From contig CANRLC010000016.1 in NCBI GenBank assembly GCA_947631405.1, positions 1 to 42,158 on the forward strand: DNA of 42,158 bases, given 5' to 3'. This document shows, in pieces, positions 7,080 through 15,124 of the stretch. A model generated the notes under the pieces. The model was given only the letters and a program-made list of their open reading frames with translations. It made no database searches and was not told the DNA's origin. The translations under genes were made by a program, and so were the position numbers. The number at the start of each line of letters is the position of its first letter. The stretch's first letter is position 1. This DNA is from an uncultured Clostridia bacterium (GTDB lineage: Bacteria > Bacillota > Clostridia > Christensenellales > Aristaeellaceae).

Positions 7080-9245
7080 TCAGGTGAAATCGTCGTCCCG
7101 ATCGTCCGCGAGATCATCGTCCTCGATGAAGTCGTCCGCGTCGTCCGCGCGCGAGAACAGGCCCTTCTTGCGCTTCTTCTCAGGCGCGGCGCTCGCGCCG
7201 TCCTCGGCAGGGGACTGCTTGCGCAGCGTCCGGCTCTCCTCGCGGCCCAGCCGCATGGTCTCGCCGCCCTCCGGCGCGCTCGGGGTCTCCCGCCGCGCGG
7301 GCCTGACCTCCGGCATGCGCCGGGTCTGCTCGGACGCGGCCTCCTCCTCGCGCAGCCCGTTAAACACGCGCGTCTGCGAGTCGTCCACCTTGCCCTGCGG
7401 CACGAAGTCCGGCCGCTGATCGACGGGCGCGACGCGCAGCGTCTCCTCGTCGGTCACGGCGTTCTCCTTCGCGCGGCGGGCCTCCTCTTCCTTCTGCGCG
7501 GCGATCTGCCGCTCAAACCCGGTGAACGGGCGGTCGTCAGTCAATTCCGGCGTGGGCACGATCGGCTCCTCGTCCACGTCCGCCCGGCGGCGGGTCGCCG
7601 CCCTCTTTTTCGCGCTGCCGCGCCGCGCGCCGCGGTGGTCGCGCACGTCCGGTGAGCGCTCGATGGTGTCGATGGCCTGCGCCATGCGGCGCTTGCGCCG
7701 CGCGCCGCTCACGCCCGTGACGATCAGCACGATGGCCAGCAGCGCCGCGAGCGCCCCCGCGATCGCGTAGAGCACCGTCGGGTTGACGTGCTCGGAGACG
7801 ATCTGCCCCAGCGTGGGCTTGGGCGTCGCCGTGGGCACGGGGCTGGGCGTCGGCGGCACGGGCGTCGGCGCGGGCGTCGCCGTCGGCTCCGGCGTCGGCT
7901 GCTGGTAGACCACCTTCAGGATGTTCGATTCAAAATTGCGCTCGTTGCCCTCGGCGTCGCGGCCGGTGACCACGAACTGGAACTGGCCTGCGATGCTCGT
8001 GGTCAGATCCATCACCAGCGTGCGGCTCTCGCCGGAGGGCAGCGACGGGATGGTCGCCACCTGCGTCCCGGCCTGCCGCACGGTGAGCGAGGTCGCGTCG
8101 GTCTCGCCGACGTTCGTGACGACCACGGCGAAGCGCAGCGTCGCCGGCTCGCTGAAGATGACGCCGGTCTCGGCCTGCGCCTGTACGTTCAGGATGAGCG
8201 CTCGCGACGGATCCTGCGTGGTGACCGCCAGCTCGTTGGAGACGACCGCGACGGTCTCTCCCGTGGCGTCCTTGCCCTCGACGTAGAGGCTGACCGCGCC
8301 GTCCTGCTCGGCGGTGTAGGTGAATTCCTGCTCAAAGCTCGCGCCGGGGGCCAATTCCACGCCGCCGGCAATCTCCTCGCCGCCGGCGAGGCTGACCGCG
8401 AGATCGGTGTAGGCCGTCTCGCCCGTGTTCTTGAGCGCGAGCGTCATCGCGACCTTCTGCCCGGGGTAGAGATCCTCGGTCTCCTCGCCGGAGAGGGACA
8501 CCTCCAGCCCGTCCTCGGCGAGGGTGATGGTCTTGCGGGCCATGTCCGAGATCACCAATACCACGTCCGAATCCGCCGCGCGGTAGGAGACCGTGGGGTT
8601 GCTGATCATCTCGTCCTTGCCCATCGTCACGACGGATTCCTTTGTGACGCGCTCGCCCGCCGACAGCGAGGCGACGGCGATCTCCTCCTGCGAGACGCCG
8701 GGGTTGCGCACGGCGATGTCGCGCAATTCGACGTTGCCCGTGTTGGACAGCGTGTAGGAGAGCGTCACCTGCTGCCCCTCGCGCGCGGCGGCGGGCGTGA
8801 TGCTGTAGGTCGCGCTCAGCTGCGGGGCGGCGGCCTCGGTCTTGATGGCGACGGGGATCGTCCGCGTCATCTGGCGGCTCTGCCCGTCGGCCTCGACGTA
8901 ATACTGAATATAGTAATTGACGCGGCCGCGCTCGATCTCGTCCGCGGTCACATGCCACGTCCCCGTGTAGGTGACGCTCTGCTCCGCGGCCAGCCCGGCG
9001 TACTTGTCCACGCTGGCGCCGTCCGGCCCGAAGAGCGTGATGTCGCCCTGCATGTCCGTCTGGCTGCCGTTATAGATCTTGATAGTGATGCTGACGTCCT
9101 GCTCGTCGATCACGGACTGCGGATCGCTCAGCGACGAGACGCGGATGGGATCCGCCGATTCCGCCCTCGCGAGGGCGGCGCACAGCGGCAGGCACGCCGA
9201 TAGCAGCAGCGCCGCGAGGCGCAGGCCCTTTGCCCGAATGTTCAT
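7080..9245 (-). CDS. Exported CARDB-like repeat protein with single TM anchor and long cytoplasmic tail
   Basis: This 721-residue protein has four parts. Residues 1-29 are a signal peptide ending ALARA. The next ~415 residues are beta-rich repeats of the CARDB/COG1361 adhesion-like type, with recurrent phrases such as LSYTLSNTGNVEL, LALKNTGETAYTDL and FAVVVTNVGETDATSL. A Pro/Thr spacer (about 447-478) leads to one transmembrane helix (about 489-512). The last ~205 residues are a highly charged, disordered, Arg/Glu-rich cytoplasmic tail ending in an Asp cluster (DDLADDRDDDFT). The architecture suggests an envelope sensor or scaffold linking the surface to the cytoplasm; function is not known. 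The start at 9245 was chosen because the signal peptide begins there and the promoter's +1 (about 9327) rules out longer reading. Its ribosome binding site is weak. Confidence 0.85.
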   Translation of the reverse strand: MNIRAKGLRLAALLLSACLPLCAALARAESADPIRVSSLSDPQSVIDEQDVSITIKIYNGSQTDMQGDITLFGPDGASVDKYAGLAAEQSVTYTGTWHVTADEIERGRVNYYIQYYVEADGQSRQMTRTIPVAIKTEAAAPQLSATYSITPAAAREGQQVTLSYTLSNTGNVELRDIAVRNPGVSQEEIAVASLSAGERVTKESVVTMGKDEMISNPTVSYRAADSDVVLVISDMARKTITLAEDGLEVSLSGEETEDLYPGQKVAMTLALKNTGETAYTDLAVSLAGGEEIAGGVELAPGASFEQEFTYTAEQDGAVSLYVEGKDATGETVAVVSNELAVTTQDPSRALILNVQAQAETGVIFSEPATLRFAVVVTNVGETDATSLTVRQAGTQVATIPSLPSGESRTLVMDLTTSIAGQFQFVVTGRDAEGNERNFESNILKVVYQQPTPEPTATPAPTPVPPTPSPVPTATPKPTLGQIVSEHVNPTVLYAIAGALAALLAIVLIVTGVSGARRKRRMAQAIDTIERSPDVRDHRGARRGSAKKRAATRRRADVDEEPIVPTPELTDDRPFTGFERQIAAQKEEEARRAKENAVTDEETLRVAPVDQRPDFVPQGKVDDSQTRVFNGLREEEAASEQTRRMPEVRPARRETPSAPEGGETMRLGREESRTLRKQSPAEDGASAAPEKKRKKGLFSRADDADDFIEDDDLADDRDDDFT

Positions 9246-9333
9246 ATCGTTATCACGGGGCTTCCCCTCGCCCCTTCCTCCCTTCGGGTGACGTGCGGCA
9301 GGCGTCTTCCGCGCCGCCGGTCTCAACGGAAAT

Positions 9334-9362
9334 ATTGTAGTCTATCCACCCGATTCTGTCAA
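9334..9362 (-). promoter_or_regulatory. Sigma-A-type promoter of the CARDB-like gene
   Basis: On the minus strand, TTGACA (9362-9357) and TACAAT (9339-9334) are spaced by 17 bp. The expected start is about 9327, leaving an 80-nt leader to the ATG at 9245. No operator-like repeat is evident. Confidence 0.8.
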
Positions 9363-9414
9363 GCTTCGTGGGATTTTGGCAGGAATTTTGGTGCAAATTG
9401 GGCCTGCCCGTCCC

Positions 9415-9909
9415 TCACACGAGCAAAACGGCCGCCGCCGCGCCCGCCGCGTAGCCGATCAGCGCGGCGGGGATGGCGTAGCGCGTATCCCGCACGCGGG
9501 CCGCGCCGAAGTAGAGCGAGCCGGTGAAGAAGACCGTCTCGCTCGCCCCGCAGACCACGCACGAGAGCCTCGCCGCGCGGCTGTCCACCCCGCAGCGGGC
9601 GATCGCCTCCCGCGCCTGCGCCAGCGCCGCCGAGCCAGAGAGCGGGCGCAGCAGCAGCGCGGGCGCGGCCGCCTCGGGGATGCCCAGCGCTCCAAGCGCG
9701 GGCGAGAGCCGCGAGAGCAGGGCGGGCAGCGCGCCGCTCTCCTGCAATAGCGCCGTCATCGTGAGGATGGCGGCCAGCGGCGGCAGCATCCCGGCCAGCG
9801 TGCGCAGCGATTCCTCCGCCCCGGCGACGAAGGCGGCGTAAACGTCGCAGCGCGCGCGCAGCGCGAGGAGCGCCGCGCCGACGAGCAGCAGCGGCAGCAG
9901 CGCGCTCAC
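9415..9909 (-). CDS. spmB: Spore maturation protein SpmB
   Basis: This 164-residue membrane protein has the nucleoside-recognition/Gate domain. The SpmB motifs LRPLSGSAALAQAREAI and VVCGASETVFFTGSLYFGA are plain. In Bacillus, SpmA and SpmB are needed for normal spore-core dehydration and heat resistance. The start is a GTG at 9909 overlapping the spmA TGA in GTGA, the usual coupling of this pair. The next promoter lies beyond its stop, so spmAB ends here. This gene pair is the best evidence in the window for a sporulating lineage. Confidence 0.9.
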   Translation of the reverse strand: MSALLPLLLVGAALLALRARCDVYAAFVAGAEESLRTLAGMLPPLAAILTMTALLQESGALPALLSRLSPALGALGIPEAAAPALLLRPLSGSAALAQAREAIARCGVDSRAARLSCVVCGASETVFFTGSLYFGAARVRDTRYAIPAALIGYAAGAAAAVLLV

Positions 9910-10490
9910 CGCCGCCGCCTCGCGCGCGCCTCGAACGCCCGGCACGCGAGCGCGCCCATGAGCGTCGAGACCGCCGTGGAGATCAGCGTCGCGGGCACGA
10001 TGTCCGCCGGGGACGCCGCGCCCGCCTGCGCGCGCAGCGCGATCATCGACGCGGGCAGCAGCTGCACGCTCGTGGTGTTGACGACGAAGAAGAGCAGCAT
10101 CGCCTCGCTCGCGCGCCCGCCCGTCGCGCCCGCCATCTTGCGCATCGCCGCCACGCCCGCCGGGGTCGCCGCGCCGCCCATCCCCAGCAGGTTCGCCGCG
10201 AGGTTGACGCTCACGTCCGTGAGCGCCGCCTCCTCGCCGGGGGAAAAGCGCATCAGCCGCGAAAGCGGGCCGCGCAGCCGCCGCGCGAGCGCGTCGCACA
10301 CGCCCGCCTCCCGCAGCACGCCCAGCACGCCGCCGAAGAACGCGTAAGCGCCCGCCAGCGACAGGCAAAGCTCGACCGCCTGCGCGCCGCCGCCCAGCAG
10401 CGCGCGCTGCGCCGCGTCCATCCGCCCCGTCGCCGCCGCGAACGCCACGCCAAAGAACAGCATCCCGCAAAACACCGCGTTCACGCGCAT
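9906..10490 (-). CDS. spmA: Spore maturation protein SpmA
   Basis: This 194-residue polytopic membrane protein is of the nucleoside-recognition domain type. The family motifs DVSVNLAANLLGMGGAATPAG and LFFVVNTTSVQLLPASMIALR are conserved. I took the ATG at 10490 (MRVNAVFCGMLFFG), which matches the usual short N-terminus of SpmA. A TTG at 10523 would extend it, but that codon sits in the T tract of the preceding terminator. The ribosome binding site is weak (GGGTG). Translation of spmB is coupled through a GTGA overlap. Confidence 0.88.
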   Translation of the reverse strand: MRVNAVFCGMLFFGVAFAAATGRMDAAQRALLGGGAQAVELCLSLAGAYAFFGGVLGVLREAGVCDALARRLRGPLSRLMRFSPGEEAALTDVSVNLAANLLGMGGAATPAGVAAMRKMAGATGGRASEAMLLFFVVNTTSVQLLPASMIALRAQAGAASPADIVPATLISTAVSTLMGALACRAFEARARRRR

Positions 10491-10520
10491 CACCCGCGCT
10501 ACGCTATGCCCCGCGCGGGC

Positions 10521-10545
10521 CAAAAAGAAGGGCCGCGCGCGCGGC
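10521..10545 (-). terminator. Intrinsic terminator of the methyltransferase gene
   Basis: On the minus strand, GCCGC-GCGC-GCGGC (10545-10532) is followed by CCTTCTTTTTG. It lies 44 bp past the methyltransferase stop and 31 bp upstream of the spmA ATG. Confidence 0.65.
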
Positions 10546-10589
10546 GCAGCCTTTTGTCTGTAGGGGTTTGCTTTCCGGCAGACGAAACT

Positions 10590-11243
10590 TCATCTGCGCG
10601 CAAGCAGGGCGCAGGTGTTTCCCCAGCTTCGCAGGGGGCGCACGTCCCCAAAGCCCGCTTCTTTCAGAACCTCCATCTCGTGCTCCACCGTCAGCGGCGT
10701 GTCGTAATGATAAAACGCGGCGGGTTCAAGCCCCTGCTCGCGCTTCAGCCTCTCCAATTCGGAAAAGTAAAGGCGCTCCGCCTCCCGCGATTCCGCGAAA
10801 TAATCCGTCAAGACGAAAAAGCCTTTGCCGGTCAGGGCGGCGTTCAGCTTCCGGTAGAGCTTGAGCTTTTGTTCCGCGGTAAAGTGATGGAGCGATTCGA
10901 CAGACACGGCGGCGTCAAAGCGGTTTTCTCCAAAGGGAACGTCGAAATAGGAGCCGCAGATCAGCTCGATGGTACGGCTGGAAAACTTCCGCTCCAGCGC
11001 CGAGAGCATCTCCTCCGACAGATCGATCCCCACCACCGACGCGCCGCCGTTTGCGGCGAAGTAATATTCAAGCTCCAGCCCCGTGCCGCAGCCCAGATCG
11101 AGCACGCGCGCGCCCGGCTCCCCCGGCAACAGGGCCGCCGTATAGGGATAAAATTCCTTTGCGCCCTCGATTTCCGTCATCATGTGCTCGTCGTATCCGC
11201 TCAAACGGGCGGCGAAAAAGGCGTCCATTTTCTCAAGTTTCAT
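10590..11243 (-). CDS. Class I SAM-dependent methyltransferase
   Basis: This 217-residue cytosolic enzyme has a Rossmann methyltransferase fold. Motif I is VLDLGCGTGLELEYY (SAM binding). The acidic residue closing strand 2 is in VVGIDLSEEML, and motif IV is FDAAVSVESLHHF. The substrate cannot be read from the sequence. The ATG at 11243 is preferred because GGAG lies 6 nt before it; a GTG at 11255 would overlap that site. The gene begins 25 bp after the YdeI-like gene in an AT-rich gap, so they may share a transcript. The methyltransferase itself is moderately GC-rich. Confidence 0.9.
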   Translation of the reverse strand: MKLEKMDAFFAARLSGYDEHMMTEIEGAKEFYPYTAALLPGEPGARVLDLGCGTGLELEYYFAANGGASVVGIDLSEEMLSALERKFSSRTIELICGSYFDVPFGENRFDAAVSVESLHHFTAEQKLKLYRKLNAALTGKGFFVLTDYFAESREAERLYFSELERLKREQGLEPAAFYHYDTPLTVEHEMEVLKEAGFGDVRPLRSWGNTCALLARR

Positions 11244-11268
11244 CGGTTTCTCCACACAAAATCAAAAT

Positions 11269-11841
11269 TTAATAATTTAACAGTCTGCCATAGTCATTCC
11301 ATTCGCCAAACATTTTACCTTGTCTGGTCTCCTCGATTAAGTGCGCCAACATTTGGTCGTACATCTCTGGGTTTCGTTTCTTATAGAAGGCGATATTTCC
11401 CGCTCGCACCCTTTGGTATAAAGGAGGAAATGATCTGAACTTTGACCACGCCCGTTCAGCCTTCAGTGTCGCCTCAATATCAGGGTCTATTTGAAAACTG
11501 CGAATCCCCATAGCAGGGAGGACTGCTCTTCCCGCATCCGTCATCAGACCTAAAGCGTCCAGTCTGCGAACACGCTCCTTGTTGAGTTCTGTCCACTTAC
11601 TCCCCATTTTACGGGGTGTAAAACGCTGCAACCTCTTTCCGTCAATGATTCGGTGGGTGCTGTCTATCCAACCATAGCAAAGCGCTTCTTCCACAGCATC
11701 AATATACCAAAAGTGGGTGTCATCAACAGGCTTTCCACGTTTTACATTAACCCAGCATTCTGTCTCTTGTTCTGAATAAACGCTGAGCCATTCACGAAAT
11801 GATTTGCGGCAATCGACTTGTAAAATATTTTTATACTCCAT
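11269..11841 (-). CDS. YdeI/OmpD-associated family protein (thymidylate-synthase-like name in some databases)
   Basis: This 190-residue protein carries the YdeI family signatures: SEQETECWVNVKRGKP, DAVEEALCYGWIDS, RFTPRKMGSKWTELNKERV and the C-terminal KMFGEWNDYGRLLNY. The family is widespread and poorly characterised; some members are linked to resistance to bacteriocins or antimicrobial peptides. The gene is clearly AT-richer than both neighbours, which suggests recent acquisition. I chose the ATG at 11841, where the recognisable protein begins. Only a closely placed CAGGA precedes it, and a TTG at 11898 would add 19 residues without a better site, so the start is uncertain. Confidence 0.85.
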   Translation of the reverse strand: MEYKNILQVDCRKSFREWLSVYSEQETECWVNVKRGKPVDDTHFWYIDAVEEALCYGWIDSTHRIIDGKRLQRFTPRKMGSKWTELNKERVRRLDALGLMTDAGRAVLPAMGIRSFQIDPDIEATLKAERAWSKFRSFPPLYQRVRAGNIAFYKKRNPEMYDQMLAHLIEETRQGKMFGEWNDYGRLLNY

Positions 11842-11904
11842 TCCTGACTTGGCCTCGCTAAATCCCGATTTATCACGCGCCCGCCCGCTCAAAGGCAAAC
11901 GGCT

Positions 11905-12438
11905 TCACAGCAGGTTTCCATCCGCATCGTAAAACGCGTTGCAGTATGTCAGCCTCCCGGAAACCCCGCCCTTTTGAGCTTTGTCCAAGAAGCAAATCAG
12001 CAAATGGTCGTTGTCAAACGCGTTTTCCGACACGGTGATCCCGTAGGGCTTGCCGCTTTCAAACCCAAACCGCGCGTAATAGTCCCCGCCCAGCAGCGCG
12101 ATCCAAGGGAATCCCGCCTCTTCGGCCCGCCGCATGCACTCCCTCACAAGCGCGGAACCGATTCCCGCATTCTGATATTCCCTTCGCACCCCCAGCGGGC
12201 CTAAAGCCAGCCCCGGAACGCTCCCGATCCGGGCCTTCGTCAGCGCGTTATAGCCGACGACCTTTTCTCCGTCCAGCGCGACGACGCACAATTCCGGCAG
12301 ATAGCCGCCCGAGCCGAGCAGGGTTTCCGCGAACGCCCACTCATTGAAGAGGGGATCGCTGTCTTCGCGGTAAAACGCGCTTTTGAGCGCGTCCTTTGCC
12401 CCACGCAGGTCGCAAGGTTCAAACGTCCTGATTTTCAT
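11905..12438 (-). CDS. GNAT-family N-acetyltransferase
   Basis: This 177-residue acetyltransferase belongs to the YhbS-like GNAT subgroup. The acetyl-CoA loop is LGPLGVRREYQNAGIGSALV (Q/RxxGxG/A), followed by ALLGGDYYARFGFESG, typical of this subgroup. The acceptor substrate is not identifiable. The ATG at 12438 has GGAGGAAAG upstream, overlapping the end of the ArsR gene only 14 nt away, so it is the last gene of the metal-efflux transcript. Linkage to metal homeostasis could be incidental. Confidence 0.9.
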   Translation of the reverse strand: MKIRTFEPCDLRGAKDALKSAFYREDSDPLFNEWAFAETLLGSGGYLPELCVVALDGEKVVGYNALTKARIGSVPGLALGPLGVRREYQNAGIGSALVRECMRRAEEAGFPWIALLGGDYYARFGFESGKPYGITVSENAFDNDHLLICFLDKAQKGGVSGRLTYCNAFYDADGNLL

Positions 12439-12452
12439 GCGCTTTCCTCCAG

Positions 12453-12821
12453 CTATTCCTCCACATGCTCCAGCCCTTGGGCAATGATCGCATACACATG
12501 GCCGTCGGAGAGGGAGTAGAAGACCGACTTGCCCTCGCGGCGGCTCTTGACCAGACGGTTCTGCTTGAGGATGCGCAGCTGGTGGGACACCGCCGACTGC
12601 GTCATGCCCAGCGCCTGCGCCAGATCGCACACGCAGACCTCCGCCTCAAAGAGCACGAACAGGATGCGGATGCGCGTGGAATCGCCGAACACCTTGAACA
12701 GCTCCGCCAGATCGCAAAGCTCCTCCTCGCCGGGCATCTTCTCGCGCACGATGCGCAGCCGCTCCTCGTGTACCTCCTCGCTCTCGCAGCATTCCAGCTC
12801 CTCCGTCTCCCGGATCTTCAT
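12453..12821 (-). CDS. ArsR/SmtB-family metal-sensing repressor (CadC/ZiaR-like)
   Basis: This 122-residue winged-helix repressor has the family start LCDLAELFKVFGDSTRIRIL. Helix alpha-3 carries Cys63 and Cys65 in EVCVCDLA, the thiolate metal box of CadC-like sensors. Helix alpha-5 has D106-x-H108-x10-H119-x2-E122, the same ligand set as the SmtB/ZiaR zinc site. Cys11-Cys12 near the N-terminus could complete the thiolate site. Having both sites suggests sensing of Zn and soft metals (Cd, Pb), by analogy only. It lies between the P-type ATPase and GNAT genes, with GGAGG ahead of its ATG, and probably represses at 14994-15011. Confidence 0.95.
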   Translation of the reverse strand: MKIRETEELECCESEEVHEERLRIVREKMPGEEELCDLAELFKVFGDSTRIRILFVLFEAEVCVCDLAQALGMTQSAVSHQLRILKQNRLVKSRREGKSVFYSLSDGHVYAIIAQGLEHVEE

Positions 12822-12845
12822 CGCGCAAACCTCCTTTCGGCCGCG

Positions 12846-14714
12846 TCAGCAGCGGCGCGTGTCCAGCGCGCGAATGGCGTTGAGCACCGCCAGCACCATC
12901 ACGCCCACGTCGGCGAAGATCGCCGCCCACATGCCCGCCAGCCCCAGCGCGCCCAGCAGCAGGCAGGCCGCCTTGACGCCGATGGCGAAGGCGATGTTCT
13001 CGTACACGATGCGCAGGCACTTGCGCGAGATGCCGATCGCCTTGGCGATCTTGAGCGGATCGTCGTCCATGAGCACCACGTCGGCCGCCTCGATGGCGGC
13101 GTCGGAGCCGAGCGCGCCCATCGCGACGCCCACGTCCGCGCGGGAGAGCACCGGCGCGTCGTTGATGCCGTCGCCGACGAATGCGAGCACCTCGCGCGGC
13201 CGCTTTTCGGACAGGAGCTGTTCCACGCGCTCCACCTTCTCCTGCGGCAGCAGCCCGGCGGCGACCTCGTCGATGCCCAGCTCCCGCGCGATTTCCTCGG
13301 CGGCCTCGGGGCGGTCGCCCGTCAGCATCACGGTGCGGCGCACGCCCGCCGCGCGCAGCGCCTGCACGGCCTGCCTGCTCGTGGGCTTGAGCTGGTCGGC
13401 GATCAGGATGTGGCCCATGTATTCCCCGTCCACGGCGACGTGGACGACCGTTCCCGCGCAGTGGCAGGGCGCATACGTTACGCCCAGCTTTTCCATCAGC
13501 CGCTCGTTGCCCACGGCGACGGCCTTGCCGTCCACGCGCGCGGTGACGCCGTGGCCGCCAACCTCCTCCACGTCGCTCACGCGCGTCGTATCAAGCGCCC
13601 CGCCCGCCGCGCGGCGCAGGCTCGCGCTGATCGGGTGCGTCGAATATGTCTCCGCCAGCGCCGCGAGGGTGAGCAGCTCGCCCTCGTCCATCGCCGCGTG
13701 GTGCGCGCCCGCGACCTCGAATACGCCGCGGGTCATCGTGCCCGTCTTGTCAAAGGCAACGATGCGCGCGTGCGAGAGCGCCTCCAGCTCGCGCGAACCC
13801 TTGACCAGCACGCCCGCGCGGCTCGCGCCGCCGATGCCCGCGAAGAAGCTCAGCGGGATGGACACCACCAGCGCGCACGGGCAGCTGATGACCAGGAACG
13901 TGAGCGCGCGCAGCAGCCAAACGCTCCATTCTCCCGGCAGGCCCAGCAGCAGCCGCAAAAGCGGCGGCAGCAGCGCCAGCGCCAGCGCGCCAAAGCAGAC
14001 GGCGGGCGTATACACGCGCGCGAAGCGGGTGATAAACTGCTCCGAGCGGGACTTGCGCGCGCTGGCGTTCTCCACCAGATCGAGGATGCGCGAGACGGTC
14101 GATTCGCCGAACGCCTTCGTCGTGCGCACGCGCAGCACGCCGGACATATCCACGCAGCCGGAGACGACCTCGTCCCCCTCGCCGACCTCGCGCGGCAGGC
14201 TCTCGCCCGTGAGCGCGCTGGTCTCCAGCGAGGCGCGGCCCTCGATCACCACGCCGTCGATCGGGATGCGCTCGCCCGGCCGCACGACGATCACCGACCC
14301 CGGCGCCACCTCGTCGGGATCCGTCTCGGAGAGATTCCCCTCGGCGTCCTCGACGCGGGCGACGTCGGGCCGGATGTCCATCAATTCGCCGATGCTGCGG
14401 CGGCTCTTGCCCACGGCGTAGCTCTGGAACAGCTCGCCGATCTGGTAAAAGAGCATGACCGCCGTGCCCTCGACGTAGTCCCCCAGCGCGATCGCGCCCA
14501 CGGTCGCCACGGCCATCAGGAAGTTTTCGTCGAACACCTGCCCATTGCGGATGCCGTGCAACGCCTTAGAGAGGACGTCCCAGCCCACCAGCAGATAGGG
14601 CGCCATGTACAGCGCGAAGCGCGCCGCGCCCGTAACGGGCAAAAATGCCAGCAGCACGAGCAGCGCCGCCGCGAGCAGGATGCGCGCGAGCGCGCGCTTT
14701 TGCTTCTTGGTCAT
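12846..14714 (-). CDS. Heavy-metal-translocating P1B-type ATPase (Zn/Cd/Pb exporter)
   Basis: This 622-residue membrane ATPase exports divalent metals. Motifs in order are TGES (about residue 168, actuator), CPC in the sixth transmembrane segment (277-279, metal path), DKTGT (Asp322, phosphorylated), the THP of the HP locus in the nucleotide domain, and GDGINDAPVL (about 513). The CPC signature with the downstream segment KAACLLLGALGLAGMWAAIFADVG, carrying Lys and Asp, fits the ZntA/CadA subgroup rather than copper pumps. The N-terminal metal-binding domain is missing from the polypeptide and is supplied by the separate HMA gene upstream. The start at 14714 follows a GAGAGAGGG site. It is 34 nt from the HMA stop and 24 nt before the ArsR start. 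Confidence 0.95.
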   Translation of the reverse strand: MTKKQKRALARILLAAALLVLLAFLPVTGAARFALYMAPYLLVGWDVLSKALHGIRNGQVFDENFLMAVATVGAIALGDYVEGTAVMLFYQIGELFQSYAVGKSRRSIGELMDIRPDVARVEDAEGNLSETDPDEVAPGSVIVVRPGERIPIDGVVIEGRASLETSALTGESLPREVGEGDEVVSGCVDMSGVLRVRTTKAFGESTVSRILDLVENASARKSRSEQFITRFARVYTPAVCFGALALALLPPLLRLLLGLPGEWSVWLLRALTFLVISCPCALVVSIPLSFFAGIGGASRAGVLVKGSRELEALSHARIVAFDKTGTMTRGVFEVAGAHHAAMDEGELLTLAALAETYSTHPISASLRRAAGGALDTTRVSDVEEVGGHGVTARVDGKAVAVGNERLMEKLGVTYAPCHCAGTVVHVAVDGEYMGHILIADQLKPTSRQAVQALRAAGVRRTVMLTGDRPEAAEEIARELGIDEVAAGLLPQEKVERVEQLLSEKRPREVLAFVGDGINDAPVLSRADVGVAMGALGSDAAIEAADVVLMDDDPLKIAKAIGISRKCLRIVYENIAFAIGVKAACLLLGALGLAGMWAAIFADVGVMVLAVLNAIRALDTRRC

Positions 14715-14748
14715 CGCCTGATCCCTCTCTCTGACAAAGCCTCGCCCG

Positions 14749-14967
14749 TTACAGCTCGATCTCGCAGTCGCGCTCGACCTTCTTGCAGGCGGCAAGCACG
14801 CGCTGCATCACGTCCTGCGGCTGCGCGCCCTCGTCAAACTCCACCGCCATCTTGAGCGTCATAAAGTTCACCGTCGCCTGCCGCACGCCCTCCACCTTGT
14901 TGGCCGCGTCCTCCATCTTCTGCGCGCAGTTCGCGCAGTCCACGTCGATCTTATAGGTCTTCTTCAC
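14749..14967 (-). CDS. HMA-domain heavy-metal-binding protein
   Basis: This 72-residue stand-alone ferredoxin-like HMA domain has the metal-binding pair Cys11-x-x-Cys14 in DVDCANCAQKM. The rest matches the beta-alpha-beta-beta-alpha-beta pattern (VEGVRQATVNF, then the final strand ERDCEIEL). The acidic residue before the first cysteine is typical of domains partnered with Zn/Cd pumps. It is the first gene of the efflux operon and effectively the detached N-terminal domain of the adjacent ATPase, serving as a chaperone or regulatory domain. Confidence 0.93.
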   Translation of the reverse strand: MKKTYKIDVDCANCAQKMEDAANKVEGVRQATVNFMTLKMAVEFDEGAQPQDVMQRVLAACKKVERDCEIEL

Positions 14968-14993
14968 GCCGTGTCGCCCCTTTCGATTTATCG

Positions 14994-15051
14994 TATGAGC
15001 ACTTGTTCATATGTTTGATTGAATTGTAGCACGCCTCGCGCGGCCTGTCAA
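14994..15051 (-). promoter_or_regulatory. Promoter and SmtB/ArsR-type operator of the metal efflux operon
   Basis: On the minus strand, TTGACA (15051-15046) and TACAAT (15028-15023) are 17 bp apart. Just downstream of the expected +1 (about 15016) is TATGAACA-AG-TGCTCATA (15011-14994), an 8-2-8 inverted repeat with one mismatch. It resembles the 12-2-12 operators bound by SmtB, CzrA and ZiaR. Binding there by the operon's own ArsR-family protein would block transcription until metal is bound. Confidence 0.85.
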
Positions 15052-15061
15052 CGGGTTTTGG

Positions 15062-15124
15062 AAAAAAAGAAAAAAAGGAGCGGCGCGGGGCGGCCTTACC
15101 GCTTTGCCCCGCGCCGCGCGCCGC
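15062..15124 (-). terminator. Intrinsic terminator of the DUF1540 gene
   Basis: Immediately after the stop, a long GC stem (including GGCGCGGGGC paired with GCCCCGCGCC) is followed on the minus strand by T7, C and T7. It separates the small gene from the metal operon promoter 11 bp further on. Confidence 0.88.

Noticed and set aside
12465-14855. Plus-strand open frame of 796 codons across the metal efflux operon
   Set aside because: It mirrors the P1B-ATPase and ArsR genes. It is His/Arg/Ala/Gln-rich and low complexity, with no ribosome binding site; an artefact of high GC.
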